Positions 7,083 to 14,059 are shown, counted from the stretch's first letter. The stretch is DNA of 16,712 bases from Lachnospiraceae bacterium UBA4292 (GCA_002395865.1 DGVE01000094.1:7062-23773), one strand, 5' to 3'. Notes: generated by a model from the sequence alone, not told the origin. Translations and numbers: made by a program.

Positions 7083-8174
7083 TTGAAGAAGATAATCTTA
7101 ACCGGCGGCGGCACCGCCGGTCATGTCACACCGAATATAGCGCTTCTTCCGTCTCTGAGGAAGGCTGAGTTCGAGATAATGTATATCGGCTCCTACGACG
7201 GTATGGAGAAGGAGCTGATAGAGAGGGAGGGCATCCCGTATAAGGGCGTGTCCACAGGCAAGTTCAGGAGATATTTCTCCTGGAAGAATTTCTCCGACCC
7301 CTTCCGCGTTATAAAGGGCTATTTCGAGGCGAAGAAGATAATAAAGGAGTACAATCCGGACGTCGTCTTCTCCAAGGGCGGTTTCGTGGCCGTGCCCGTG
7401 GTGTGGGCCGCGGCCAAAAGGAAGGTGCCCGTGGTGATACATGAATCCGACATGAGCCCGGGGCTCGCGAACAAGCTCTGCATAAAGAAGGCTTACAAGA
7501 TCTGCGCGAATTTCCCCGAGGCGCTGGCGAATCTCCCCACGGATAAGTCTGTCGTGACCGGTTCACCGATCAGGCAGGAGCTTTTAGAGGGAAGCCGCGA
7601 CGCGGGGCTTGCGTTTGCGGGCCTTACGGGTGAGAAGCCGGTACTGATGGTCATGGGCGGAAGCACAGGTGCGAAGGTCATCAACGAGGCTCTGCGCGCA
7701 GCGCTTCCTGTACTTCTTGAGAGCTTCGAGGTCATCCATCTGTGCGGCAGGGGCAATGCGGACGAGAGTCTTAAAGGCACCCGCGGCTACGCTCAGTTTG
7801 AATACGTCTCCGAGGAGATGAAGGATGTGTACGCGGCGGCGGATGTGATACTGTCCAGGGCGGGAGCGAATTCGATATGCGAGATAGCGGCTCTTAGGAA
7901 GCCGTCCGTTCTCGTGCCCCTATCCGCCGCAGTGAGCAGGGGCGATCAGATACAGAACGCGGAGTCCTTCAGAAAGCAGGGGTTTTCGTACGTTCTGCAG
8001 GAGGAGAAGATGAATCCGGACTCCATCATAGAGGCCGTCAAATATGTATATGAGAACCGTGTCGATTATGTGCGCTCCATAGAGTACGGCTCGCTCAGCG
8101 ACGGCGTGAAGTCCGTCATGCGCGAGATAGACGCGGCAGTGCGCGAGAATCTTCGCGGAGACGGTAAAGCTTGA
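7083..8174 (+). CDS. murG: UDP-N-acetylglucosamine--undecaprenyl-PP-MurNAc-pentapeptide GlcNAc transferase
   Basis: A 363-residue GT-B, family 28 glycosyltransferase that converts lipid I to lipid II on the inner face of the membrane. Visible: glycine-rich loop LTGGGTAGHVTPNIAL (6-21), FSKGGFVAVPVVWAA (96-110), IHESDMSPGLANK (119-131), TGSPIR (159-164), MGGSTGAKVINEAL (191-204), and the UDP-GlcNAc site ADVILSRAGANSICEIAALRKP (253-274, with E267) followed by Q289/N292 in RGDQIQNA. It starts with a rare TTG; GGGGTGGG just upstream acts as ribosome binding site and the protein then begins MKKIILTGGG as in the family. Fourth gene of the ispE operon, 13 bases after the DUF1934 gene. It lies apart from ddl-murF. 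Confidence 0.95.
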   Translation: MKKIILTGGGTAGHVTPNIALLPSLRKAEFEIMYIGSYDGMEKELIEREGIPYKGVSTGKFRRYFSWKNFSDPFRVIKGYFEAKKIIKEYNPDVVFSKGGFVAVPVVWAAAKRKVPVVIHESDMSPGLANKLCIKKAYKICANFPEALANLPTDKSVVTGSPIRQELLEGSRDAGLAFAGLTGEKPVLMVMGGSTGAKVINEALRAALPVLLESFEVIHLCGRGNADESLKGTRGYAQFEYVSEEMKDVYAAADVILSRAGANSICEIAALRKPSVLVPLSAAVSRGDQIQNAESFRKQGFSYVLQEEKMNPDSIIEAVKYVYENRVDYVRSIEYGSLSDGVKSVMREIDAAVRENLRGDGKA

Positions 8175-8197
8175 TAGATGATCCTTCAAACTTTCAC

Positions 8198-8239
8198 CGG
8201 TGTCGCGGCAGGCACGACACCGATGTGCACCATGCCTGC
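8198..8239 (+). ncRNA. Candidate H-type pseudoknot leader between murG and the small membrane protein
   Basis: CGGTGTCG (8198-8205) and CGACACCG (8215-8222) form a perfect 8-bp stem with a 9-base loop. Seven loop bases, GCAGGCA (8208-8214), are perfectly complementary to TGCCTGC (8233-8239) downstream. This gives stem 1 of 8 bp, loop 1 of 2 bases, stem 2 of 7 bp stacked directly on stem 1, and loop 3 of 10 bases, which is textbook H-type geometry. Four bases later comes the weak AAGG site and then the ATG at 8255. Pseudoknots at such positions are known in preQ1 and SAM-II riboswitches, but I do not recognise this one. Pairing is seen; function is inference. Confidence 0.5.
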
Positions 8240-8254
8240 GTCAAGGTACAAAAA

Positions 8255-8506
8255 ATGAAGCAGTTAAAAAGGATATTCGCTCTTCTGGCGGTGGCGGCGC
8301 TGTGTGTGTTTACCGGCGCTGTGAGCACATTTGCCGGGGAGGAGGCCTCGCAGGCCGAGGGGATAGTTACCGGTCTTACGACGGAGGAGGGCTTTGATGT
8401 GGGCATTTTCCTCGCGTGCATCATCATTCTTGTGGTGATAGTGGCCGTAATAGTGGTCGCATCGGTCTTCAGCTCATTCACTTCGGGCATTTTCTTTGAT
8501 GAGTGA
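8255..8506 (+). CDS. Small membrane protein of unknown function (83 aa)
   Basis: I do not recognise a family. The protein starts MKQLKRIFALLAVAALCVF, a positively charged N terminus followed by a hydrophobic stretch (about 7-26) that could be a signal peptide (possible cleavage after STFA) or a first membrane helix. A short polar segment (27-48, acidic) follows, then a strongly hydrophobic helix IFLACIIILVVIVAVIVVASVF (about 51-72) and a short tail ending FFDE. The start is chosen at ATG 8255, with AAGG at 8243-8246 and an A-rich spacer; the frame stays open back to a TTG in the murG stop, but that part covers the structured leader. It probably belongs to the end of the murG transcript. Function cannot be inferred. 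Confidence 0.75.
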   Translation: MKQLKRIFALLAVAALCVFTGAVSTFAGEEASQAEGIVTGLTTEEGFDVGIFLACIIILVVIVAVIVVASVFSSFTSGIFFDE

Positions 8507-8514
8507 GAAAGATT

Positions 8515-8539
8515 TGATAAGATTTTAACAATCTTATTA
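8515..8539 (+). terminator. AT-rich hairpin between the small membrane protein and pgi (terminator or operator)
   Basis: ATAAGATT (8517-8524) and AATCTTAT (8530-8537) form a perfect 8-bp stem with loop TTAAC, extendable by a G-T and a T-A pair. It lies 8 bases after the preceding stop and just before the pgi promoter. It is low in GC and lacks a clean U tract, so it is a weak terminator at best; a dyad operator is the alternative. Confidence 0.35.
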
Positions 8540-8567
8540 TTGAAATTCACGTGAAAATGATTATAAT
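8540..8567 (+). promoter_or_regulatory. Sigma-A-type promoter for pgi, with a palindrome in the spacer
   Basis: TTGAAA at 8540-8545, a 16-base spacer, and perfect TATAAT at 8562-8567. The spacer begins with the 10-base perfect palindrome TTCACGTGAA (8546-8555), a position where a dimeric repressor would block RNA polymerase. Promoter is seen by consensus; the operator reading is inference. Confidence 0.75.
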
Positions 8568-8573
8568 GATACT

Positions 8574-8586
8574 GCCTGTTGCAGGC
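8574..8586 (+). promoter_or_regulatory. Short hairpin at the predicted 5' end of the pgi mRNA
   Basis: GCCTG (8574-8578) and CAGGC (8582-8586) flank a 3-base loop TTG. The predicted transcription start, about 7 bases after the -10 box, falls at the hairpin's first base. A 5'-terminal stem-loop of this kind can protect mRNA from 5' end decay, which would suit a glycolytic gene. The hairpin is short. Confidence 0.35.
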
Positions 8587-8611
8587 GATAAAGATCAAGG
8601 AGAATAATACA

Positions 8612-9970
8612 ATGGCCAACATAAGATTTGATCTGTCCAGAGCAAAGAACTTTGTGACAGATGAGGAGCTTGCAAATATCGAGCCTCTGGTTGAGGTAGC
8701 CAAGAAGACACTTGTCGAGAAGACCGGCGCCGGGAACGATTTCCTCGGCTGGATCGATCTTCCTGTAAACTATGACAAGGAGGAGTTCGCGAGGATCAAG
8801 CAGGCGGCTGCAAAGATCCAGTCCGATTCGGAAGTGCTGATCGTCATCGGTATCGGCGGTTCCTACCTCGGCGCGAGGGCGGCCATCGAGTTCCTTCGCC
8901 ACAGCTTCTACAACAATCTTCCCGCATCTGTCAGGAAGACACCAGAGATCTATTTCGCGGGCAACAGCATCAGCGGAACCTATCTCAAGCATCTGACAGA
9001 CCTCGTTGAGGGAAGGGATTTTTCCGTAAACGTCATTTCCAAGTCAGGTACCACCACCGAGCCGGCAATCGCCTTCAGAGTTTTCAAGGAGATACTTGAG
9101 AACAGATACGGCAAGGAGGAGGCAGCCAAGAGGATCTACGCCACCACCGATAAGTCCAAGGGAGCATTGAAGCGCCTTTCGGATGCAGAGGGCTATGAGA
9201 CATTTGTGGTTCCGGATGACGTCGGAGGACGTTTCTCCGTGCTCACGGCTGTTGGCCTTCTTCCCATCGCTGTCAGCGGCGCGGACATCGATGCCCTGAT
9301 GCAGGGCGCGGCTGCCGCAAGGGAGATCGCTCTGAACACATCATACAGACAGAACCCCGCACTTCTTTACGCGGCTGCGAGAAATATACTCTACTCCAAG
9401 GGCAAGAGCATAGAGATCACCTGCGGCTATGAGCCCGGTCTTCACTATCTGTCAGAATGGTGGAAGCAGCTCTTCGGCGAGAGTGAGGGCAAGGACAACC
9501 GCGGAATATTCCCGGCCGCATGTGATTTCACGACCGACCTTCACTCCATGGGACAGTACATCCAGTCCGGCAGCAGGCTGATGTTCGAGACTGTCATCCA
9601 TATCGAGAACCCGAAGGCGGATGTGGAGATAAACAGGGCGGAGAACGATCTCGACGGCCTCAACTATCTGGCCGGCAAGACCATGTCCTTCGTAAACAAT
9701 TCCGCCATGAACGGTACGGTTCTCGCACACACCGACGGCGGAGTACCCAATTTCATGATGCATGTTCAGTCTCAGGACGAGTTCTCGCTCGGCGAGCTCT
9801 TCTTCACATATGAGTTTGCCTGCGGTGTCAGCGGATACCTCCTCGCTGTCAATCCGTTCAACCAGCCCGGCGTGGAGAGCTACAAGAAGAATATGTTCGC
9901 GCTTCTCGGAAAGCCAGGCTACGAGGCTAAGCAGGCCGAACTGCTTGCGAGACTTTTCGGAGTTATTTAA
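8612..9970 (+). CDS. pgi: Glucose-6-phosphate isomerase
   Basis: A 452-residue phosphoglucose isomerase of the shorter bacterial type, interconverting glucose-6-P and fructose-6-P in the cytoplasm. Visible: [17 protein letters not shown] (78-94), the phosphate-binding [16 protein letters not shown] (143-158), [12 protein letters not shown] (178-189), [18 protein letters not shown] (201-218), catalytic Glu in LFGESEGKD (E290), His in [12 protein letters not shown] (H311), and catalytic Lys in [18 protein letters not shown] (K425). The ATG at 8612 has AAGGAGA at 8597-8603 with ideal spacing. It has its own promoter. Its codon choice looks more biased than its neighbours' (ATC rather than ATA for Ile), as expected for a highly expressed gene. 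Confidence 0.97.
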   Translation: MANIRFDLSRAKNFVTDEELANIEPLVEVAKKTLVEKTGAGNDFLGWIDLPVNYDKEEFARIKQAAAKIQSDSEVLIVIGIGGSYLGARAAIEFLRHSFYNNLPASVRKTPEIYFAGNSISGTYLKHLTDLVEGRDFSVNVISKSGTTTEPAIAFRVFKEILENRYGKEEAAKRIYATTDKSKGALKRLSDAEGYETFVVPDDVGGRFSVLTAVGLLPIAVSGADIDALMQGAAAAREIALNTSYRQNPALLYAAARNILYSKGKSIEITCGYEPGLHYLSEWWKQLFGESEGKDNRGIFPAACDFTTDLHSMGQYIQSGSRLMFETVIHIENPKADVEINRAENDLDGLNYLAGKTMSFVNNSAMNGTVLAHTDGGVPNFMMHVQSQDEFSLGELFFTYEFACGVSGYLLAVNPFNQPGVESYKKNMFALLGKPGYEAKQAELLARLFGVI

Positions 9971-9981
9971 TAACGATTATG

Positions 9982-10004
9982 CCCCCGGTCACGGCCGGGG
10001 GTTT
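9982..10004 (+). terminator. GC-rich hairpin after pgi, possible terminator or attenuator
   Basis: CCCCCGGT (9982-9989) pairs with GCCGGGGG (9994-10001), giving 7 Watson-Crick pairs and one wobble around a 4-base loop CACG, followed by TTT and then GG. It lies 11 bases after the pgi stop. The stem is strong but the U tract is short, so partial termination is more likely than full. Its 3' side runs into the GGTGG site of the next gene. Confidence 0.5.
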
Positions 10005-10014
10005 GGTGGTTAAT

Positions 10015-10284
10015 ATGTTTGAGATGTGGGGAAGAGTGATAAAGAACGGCCGCGCCGTGAAGGATATCACCGTGGAGGTGACAGAGGGTGACACCAGAAC
10101 CGCGAGAGTATTTGCGGGGCTGGCTCTCATTTGCCGCGCCTTCGATCTGGAGCAGCCGCAGTGGCTCGACGGCAATGTGGCCGAGTTCTTCAGGCTCTCC
10201 CGCACGAGATTTGCACCGGAATCTTTTATCGAGAAGGTGGATTTTGACTATCTTCAGATAGAGATCACCAGAGAGGACAGATAA
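10015..10284 (+). CDS. Small conserved-looking soluble protein of unknown function (89 aa)
   Basis: No function assigned. The protein begins MFEMWGRVIKNGR and has a central segment QPQWLDGNVAEFFRLSRTRF followed by SFIEKVDFDYLQIEI; I recall similar short proteins in other Clostridia with a WLD-N-EF-TRF-F-E-FDYLEI pattern, but no named domain. It is predicted soluble, alpha/beta, with no signal peptide. The ATG at 10015 has GGTGG five bases upstream; an ATG at 9979 lies before the hairpin and is less likely, and one at 10024 (MWGRV) cannot be excluded. It sits between the post-pgi hairpin and ddl, four bases before the ddl start, so it probably shares the ddl-murF transcript. Confidence 0.75.
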   Translation: MFEMWGRVIKNGRAVKDITVEVTEGDTRTARVFAGLALICRAFDLEQPQWLDGNVAEFFRLSRTRFAPESFIEKVDFDYLQIEITREDR

Positions 10285-10288
10285 CACG

Positions 10289-11338
10289 ATGGATATAATT
10301 GTTTTGGCCGGGGGACTGAGCAGCGAGAGAGATGTTTCTTTGAAGACCGGTGAGATGGTCGCCGCATCGCTTCGCAGGAACGGCCACCGCGTGATACTCG
10401 CGGACGTGTTCATGGGCGTGGGCGAGAAGGAGCAGGAATTAGGCGATGTGTTCGCCAGAGCCGACGAGCTGACATTAAAGGGAGGCGATATCTACGACAC
10501 CGCTCCCGATATCGAGGCGGTGAAGGCTTCCAGGACATATCACTCGGAGATGTTCTTCGGCCCGAACATCCTCAGGATGTGCATGAACGCGGATATAGTA
10601 TTTATGGCTCTTCACGGCGCGCAGGGCGAGAACGGCAAAGTGCAGGCGGCTTTTGATCTGCTGGGCATCAAGTACACCGGCTGCGACTACCTCTCAAGCG
10701 CTATCGCCATGAACAAGAAGATGGCCAAGTTCGTGATGGAATCCGTATTCGTACCCATTCCGGCAGGAACCTCCATGAAGAAGAGCTCCAGAAATGACGA
10801 TATAGCTGTCCTTCCCGTAAAGCTGCCTTTCGTGGTCAAGCCCTGTTCAGGAGGCTCGAGCATCGGCTGCAGCATCGTGAAGGACGCAAAGGATTATAAA
10901 AAGGCGCTCGACGACGCGTTTTCGTGGGACGATGAGGTGCTTATAGAGGAGTTCATAGACGGCAGGGAGTTCTCTGTCAGCGTCGTGGACGGGGAGGCTC
11001 TTCCCGCGATCGAGATCGCGCCGAAAAGCGGCTTCTATGACTACAAGAACAAGTACGAGGCCGGCTCTACTGTGGAGAGCTGCCCCGCGGACATATCACC
11101 TGCCCAGGAGGCCGAGATGAGGCGCATTGCCCGCGAGACCGCAAAGGGCATGGGGCTCGACGTGTATTCGCGAATCGATATGCGTATGGACAAGAACGGC
11201 AGGATAGTGGTGCTCGAGGCGAACACGCTGCCCGGCATGACTCCCACCAGCCTTCTTCCGCAGGAGGCGGCTGCGGTAGGCGTGAGTTTCGACGAGCTCA
11301 CCGAGAAGATCATACAGATATCGTTAAGGAAGTATTGA
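10289..11338 (+). CDS. ddl: D-alanine--D-alanine ligase
   Basis: A 349-residue ATP-grasp ligase that makes D-Ala-D-Ala in the cytoplasm for the UDP-MurNAc pentapeptide. Visible: N-terminal GGLSSERDVSLKTG (8-21) with the D-Ala1-binding E13, ALHGAQGENGKVQ (107-119), ATP-binding VVKPCSGGSSIGCS (182-195), ligand-site Tyr in FYDYKNKY (249-256), SRIDMRM (294-300) with R295/D297, and the Mg/product-binding VLEANTLPGMTPTSLLP (308-324) with E310 and N312. A Tyr-containing omega loop suits D-Ala rather than D-Lac specificity, by family knowledge. AGAGGA at about 10271-10276 precedes the ATG. It is followed at 33 bases by murF, the enzyme that uses its product. Confidence 0.96.
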   Translation: MDIIVLAGGLSSERDVSLKTGEMVAASLRRNGHRVILADVFMGVGEKEQELGDVFARADELTLKGGDIYDTAPDIEAVKASRTYHSEMFFGPNILRMCMNADIVFMALHGAQGENGKVQAAFDLLGIKYTGCDYLSSAIAMNKKMAKFVMESVFVPIPAGTSMKKSSRNDDIAVLPVKLPFVVKPCSGGSSIGCSIVKDAKDYKKALDDAFSWDDEVLIEEFIDGREFSVSVVDGEALPAIEIAPKSGFYDYKNKYEAGSTVESCPADISPAQEAEMRRIARETAKGMGLDVYSRIDMRMDKNGRIVVLEANTLPGMTPTSLLPQEAAAVGVSFDELTEKIIQISLRKY

Positions 11339-11371
11339 TCGGGTGGTGAGAATCAATTTATCAGGTGAATT

Positions 11372-12742
11372 ATGAGTGATTGTATTATGCCCGGTATGAA
11401 GACCGGACTGATAGCAGAGGCTGTCACAGGGCAGCTGTTCGGCGACCCTGATATAGCCGTGACATCCGTCACAAGCGACAGCAGACAGGCCACGGACGGC
11501 GCTCTCTTCATCGCTATCAAGGGAGCCAGGGTCGACGGCCATGACTTCATCGACAGCGTGCGCGAGTCGGGCGCGGCGGCAGTCATCTGTGAGAGAAGGG
11601 TGGACAGCCCCATAACCCAGATCGTGGTAGGAAGCAGTGTCGCGGCGCTCGGAGCACTGGCGGCCTACTACAGAAGGCAGCTTACGGTAAAGACCGTTCT
11701 GGTCACGGGAAGCGTCGGAAAGACCTCCACGAAGGAAATGATCGCGAGCGTTCTGTCGCAGCATTTCAACACGCTCAAGACCGAGGGTAATCTGAACAAT
11801 GAGATCGGACTCCCGCTGACGGTCCTTAAGCTTAAGACCTGGCACGAGGCGGCCGTTTTGGAGGCAGGCATCGATGAGCCCGGTGAGATGGATGTGATAG
11901 CAGCCGCTGCGGGCCCCGACATCTGCGTCATAACGAATATAGGTATCTGCCATATGGAGAACCTCGGCAGCAGGCAGGGCATATTTGACGAGAAGACGAA
12001 GTGCTTTAATTACATGAGGGAGGGCGGAAGAGCCATTCTTCCCGCCACCGACGATATGCTTCGCACAGTAAAGAGCGCAGGAGGAAGCGCGCCCATGTTC
12101 TTCTCTGCAGAGGAAGGCGTCGGTGATGTGTATGTCAGCTCGGTAAATGACATGGGCTATGAAGGAAGCAGCGCGGTACTGAACACCCCCGCGGGATCCG
12201 TGCCGATACGTCTTCACATTCCGGGAATACACCAGCTTGCAAATGCTGCCGCGGCCGCCTGCGCGGGACTGACGCTCGGCATGAGCCTTTCTGAGATAGC
12301 GGCGGGTATAGATGCGGCACGCACGATAGGCGGCAGAACGAACCTGATAGTGAAAAACGGCGTGACGATAGTGGACGACTGCTATAACGCAAGCCCTGCC
12401 ACGGTCATGGCGGCCCTCGACCTCTTAAAGAAGGCGAAGGGAAGAAAGATAGCCGTCCTGGGAGATATGGGTGAGCTGGGGCCCGAAGAGGCAGTGCTCC
12501 ATAAGCAGGTTGGTGAGTACGCGGCGAAAGCGGCTCCGGATGCGCTGTTCCTTACCGGTGAGCTCAGTAAGAATACGCTCTTTGGCGCCAGATGCGCTTC
12601 ACACGGTCTTTATTCGGAACACATATCCGACAGGGCGCAGCTCATTTCCACACTGAAGAGAACTATACGCCCCGGTGATACGGTACTCATAAAGGCGTCG
12701 CATTTCATGCATTTTGAGGAGATAGTGAAAGCCTTGACATAG
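11372..12742 (+). CDS. murF: UDP-N-acetylmuramoyl-tripeptide--D-alanyl-D-alanine ligase
   Basis: A 456-residue Mur ligase that attaches D-Ala-D-Ala to the UDP-MurNAc tripeptide, completing the soluble pentapeptide precursor. Visible: N-terminal domain with VTSDSRQATDGALFIAIKG, the ATP loop VLVTGSVGKTSTKEMI (about 109-124), TEGNLNNEIGLPLTVLKL, AVLEAGIDEPGEMD, ITNIGICHMENLGS, IHQLANAAAAACAGL, the C-terminal substrate motif VDDCYNASPATVMAAL and VLGDMGELGPEE. AGGTGA at 11363-11368 precedes the ATG. The stop codon (12740-12742) lies in the loop and first base of the downstream arm of the operon's terminator, so the terminator overlaps the last codons. Confidence 0.96.
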   Translation: MSDCIMPGMKTGLIAEAVTGQLFGDPDIAVTSVTSDSRQATDGALFIAIKGARVDGHDFIDSVRESGAAAVICERRVDSPITQIVVGSSVAALGALAAYYRRQLTVKTVLVTGSVGKTSTKEMIASVLSQHFNTLKTEGNLNNEIGLPLTVLKLKTWHEAAVLEAGIDEPGEMDVIAAAAGPDICVITNIGICHMENLGSRQGIFDEKTKCFNYMREGGRAILPATDDMLRTVKSAGGSAPMFFSAEEGVGDVYVSSVNDMGYEGSSAVLNTPAGSVPIRLHIPGIHQLANAAAAACAGLTLGMSLSEIAAGIDAARTIGGRTNLIVKNGVTIVDDCYNASPATVMAALDLLKKAKGRKIAVLGDMGELGPEEAVLHKQVGEYAAKAAPDALFLTGELSKNTLFGARCASHGLYSEHISDRAQLISTLKRTIRPGDTVLIKASHFMHFEEIVKALT

Positions 12743-12755
12743 TCGGGGCTTTTTT
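12728..12755 (+). terminator. Intrinsic terminator overlapping the murF stop codon
   Basis: AAAGCCTTGAC (12728-12738) pairs with GTCGGGGCTTT (12742-12752), giving 11 pairs (two G-T) around loop ATA, followed by a run of six T (12750-12755). This is a good Rho-independent terminator; its upstream arm is made of the last four murF codons. Confidence 0.85.
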
Positions 12756-12778
12756 GTGTTTCCGACGCATCCTTTTCA

Positions 12779-12808
12779 TTGACACGATATGGTCTGTGAT
12801 GCTATACT
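12779..12808 (+). promoter_or_regulatory. Extended -10 sigma-A promoter for the coiled-coil membrane protein gene
   Basis: Perfect TTGACA at 12779-12784, an 18-base spacer, and TATACT at 12803-12808 preceded by TGC (extended -10). Transcription is predicted near 12815, 21 bases before the ATG at 12836. It lies just after the murF terminator, so the next gene is its own unit. Confidence 0.8.
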
Positions 12809-12835
12809 CGTCCCAGATGTTCACAGGAGGGAGCT

Positions 12836-13933
12836 ATGGAAGCGTCGGTTGAAGAGCATATAAATTATTTGACCAGTGCAAGAGCGGCTGTTGCCGAGCT
12901 TGAGCGCATGAAGAGCGAGGATACCGTCCTCACCGAGAAGCGCATCCGGCTTCAGAGAACGCTCGCGAATGAAGAGAAGACCCTCTCGGATGAGATCGCC
13001 CTGTCGATAAAGAGGAAACGCGACGCGCTGTGCGCGGGCTACGATGCGGAGATCGAGAAGGCGCAGGAGAAGTTAAAACGCTACAGATCACGCAAGGAGC
13101 ACGCAAAGAATGAGGGAAAGAAGGAGAGGATCGAGTACGAGACGACCGAGCTTCGCGAGGAGAATCAGGCTCTCATGAACGAGTTCCTCGGCCTGATAAA
13201 GAAGCGCCGTCTGCCCGCTGTCACCAAGAACCGCTGGTTTTATGTATATTTCATGCCGAAGGGGGCCTTCGAGATACTTCTGGCTTCCCTCACGGCCATA
13301 CTGTTCTGCTATGTGCTTCCCCTCGGGATATTCACTCTCTCGGGAGCGGAGACCCCGTTCATACTGACGATAATGTCCATGGCCTTCGGCATCTGCTATG
13401 CCGCCGTCTATGTAGGCGTAACGACGAAGATCATACTGAAGGATCCCGATGTCATAAAGCGCACGGCTTCGCTTCTGCGGCGCTGCGAGGCCAACAACCG
13501 CAACATAAAGCATATCGCCAGATCCATCACGAAGGACGAGGGCGAGGAGTATTACGAGCTCGACAGCTACAACTATGACATAGCGAAGGCGGAGGCCATG
13601 GTGGAGGATGCCGCGAGCCGCAAGGCGGAGGCTCTCGAGTCGTTCGACACCGTAAATGTGCGCGTCATAGAGGACGAGCTGAGAGAGGAGAGACGCGAGA
13701 AGCTCGAGGAGCTCACGCACGAGCTGCAGGTGACCTTAAGGGAGTGCCAGATATCCGAGTCGCAGATCAAGGAGGCGACGGACCTCATAAACGACCGATA
13801 TGCGAAGCGCATAGGTCCGGACAACCTGAATGCGGCGAACCTGACGGCCATGATCAAGGTCATGAAAAACGGCGAGGCCGTGACCATAACCGAGGCGTCA
13901 AATATCTGCCGTACGAACAAGTGGCTTAAATGA
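12836..13933 (+). CDS. Coiled-coil / two-TM / coiled-coil membrane protein of unknown function (365 aa)
   Basis: No family recognised. Domains in order: a highly charged helical region (about 1-125), rich in Glu, Lys and Arg and probably coiled coil; a basic stretch and a membrane helix (about 143-168, ILLASLTAILFCYVLPLGIF); a very short polar turn (169-174); a second membrane helix (about 175-199); then a second long charged helical region (about 201-328) with LREERREKLEELTHELQ; and a short C-terminal segment ending NGEAVTITEASNICRTNKWLK. Both coiled coils should lie on the same side, most likely in the cytoplasm, on a membrane hairpin. AGGAGG (12825-12830) and a strong promoter precede the ATG. 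It is monocistronic, between a terminator and an inverted-repeat block. A scaffold, tether or envelope-stress role is possible but unproven. Confidence 0.85.
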   Translation: MEASVEEHINYLTSARAAVAELERMKSEDTVLTEKRIRLQRTLANEEKTLSDEIALSIKRKRDALCAGYDAEIEKAQEKLKRYRSRKEHAKNEGKKERIEYETTELREENQALMNEFLGLIKKRRLPAVTKNRWFYVYFMPKGAFEILLASLTAILFCYVLPLGIFTLSGAETPFILTIMSMAFGICYAAVYVGVTTKIILKDPDVIKRTASLLRRCEANNRNIKHIARSITKDEGEEYYELDSYNYDIAKAEAMVEDAASRKAEALESFDTVNVRVIEDELREERREKLEELTHELQVTLRECQISESQIKEATDLINDRYAKRIGPDNLNAANLTAMIKVMKNGEAVTITEASNICRTNKWLK

Positions 13934-13943
13934 TATGATACAA

Positions 13944-13998
13944 GGGTCAAAAGGTCACAAAGCGGATGCTTGCATACGCTTTTGTGACTTTGTGACCC
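13944..13998. repeat. 55-base near-perfect long hairpin with repeated GTCACAAA units
   Basis: Arms start GGGTCA and end TGACCC and fold into one long stem of about 25 pairs with few mismatches and a single-base bulge, closed by ATGC-TT-GCAT. On the minus strand the arm reads GTCACAAA twice in direct tandem. No U tract follows on the plus strand. It starts 10 bases after the coiled-coil gene's stop. It resembles an interspersed extragenic palindrome more than a terminator; copy number is unknown. Confidence 0.7.
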
Positions 13999-14059
13999 GA
14001 ACAAACATGAGAAAGGAGCCGTTTTTCGAAGAAAAATGAGCGGATTTCGAATGTTTGCA

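Noticed and set aside
8171..8197. Promoter before the small membrane protein (TTGATA at 8171-8176)
   Set aside because: No acceptable -10 box lies 15-19 bases downstream.
8171..8254. N-terminal extension of the small protein from a TTG at 8171
   Set aside because: This stretch contains the interlocking stems, has no binding site at the TTG, and gives a non-hydrophobic lead that would mask the signal-like N terminus at 8255.
8160..8260. Programmed -1 frameshift from murG into the small membrane protein, driven by the pseudoknot
   Set aside because: The downstream frame is -1 relative to murG and open, but there is no slippery heptamer before the murG stop at 8172-8174 and the pseudoknot begins 24 bases after it, too far for the usual 5-9 base spacing.
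11335..11363. Separate promoter for murF (TTGATC ... TTATCA)
   Set aside because: Both boxes are poor matches and the genes are only 33 bases apart; cotranscription with ddl is simpler.
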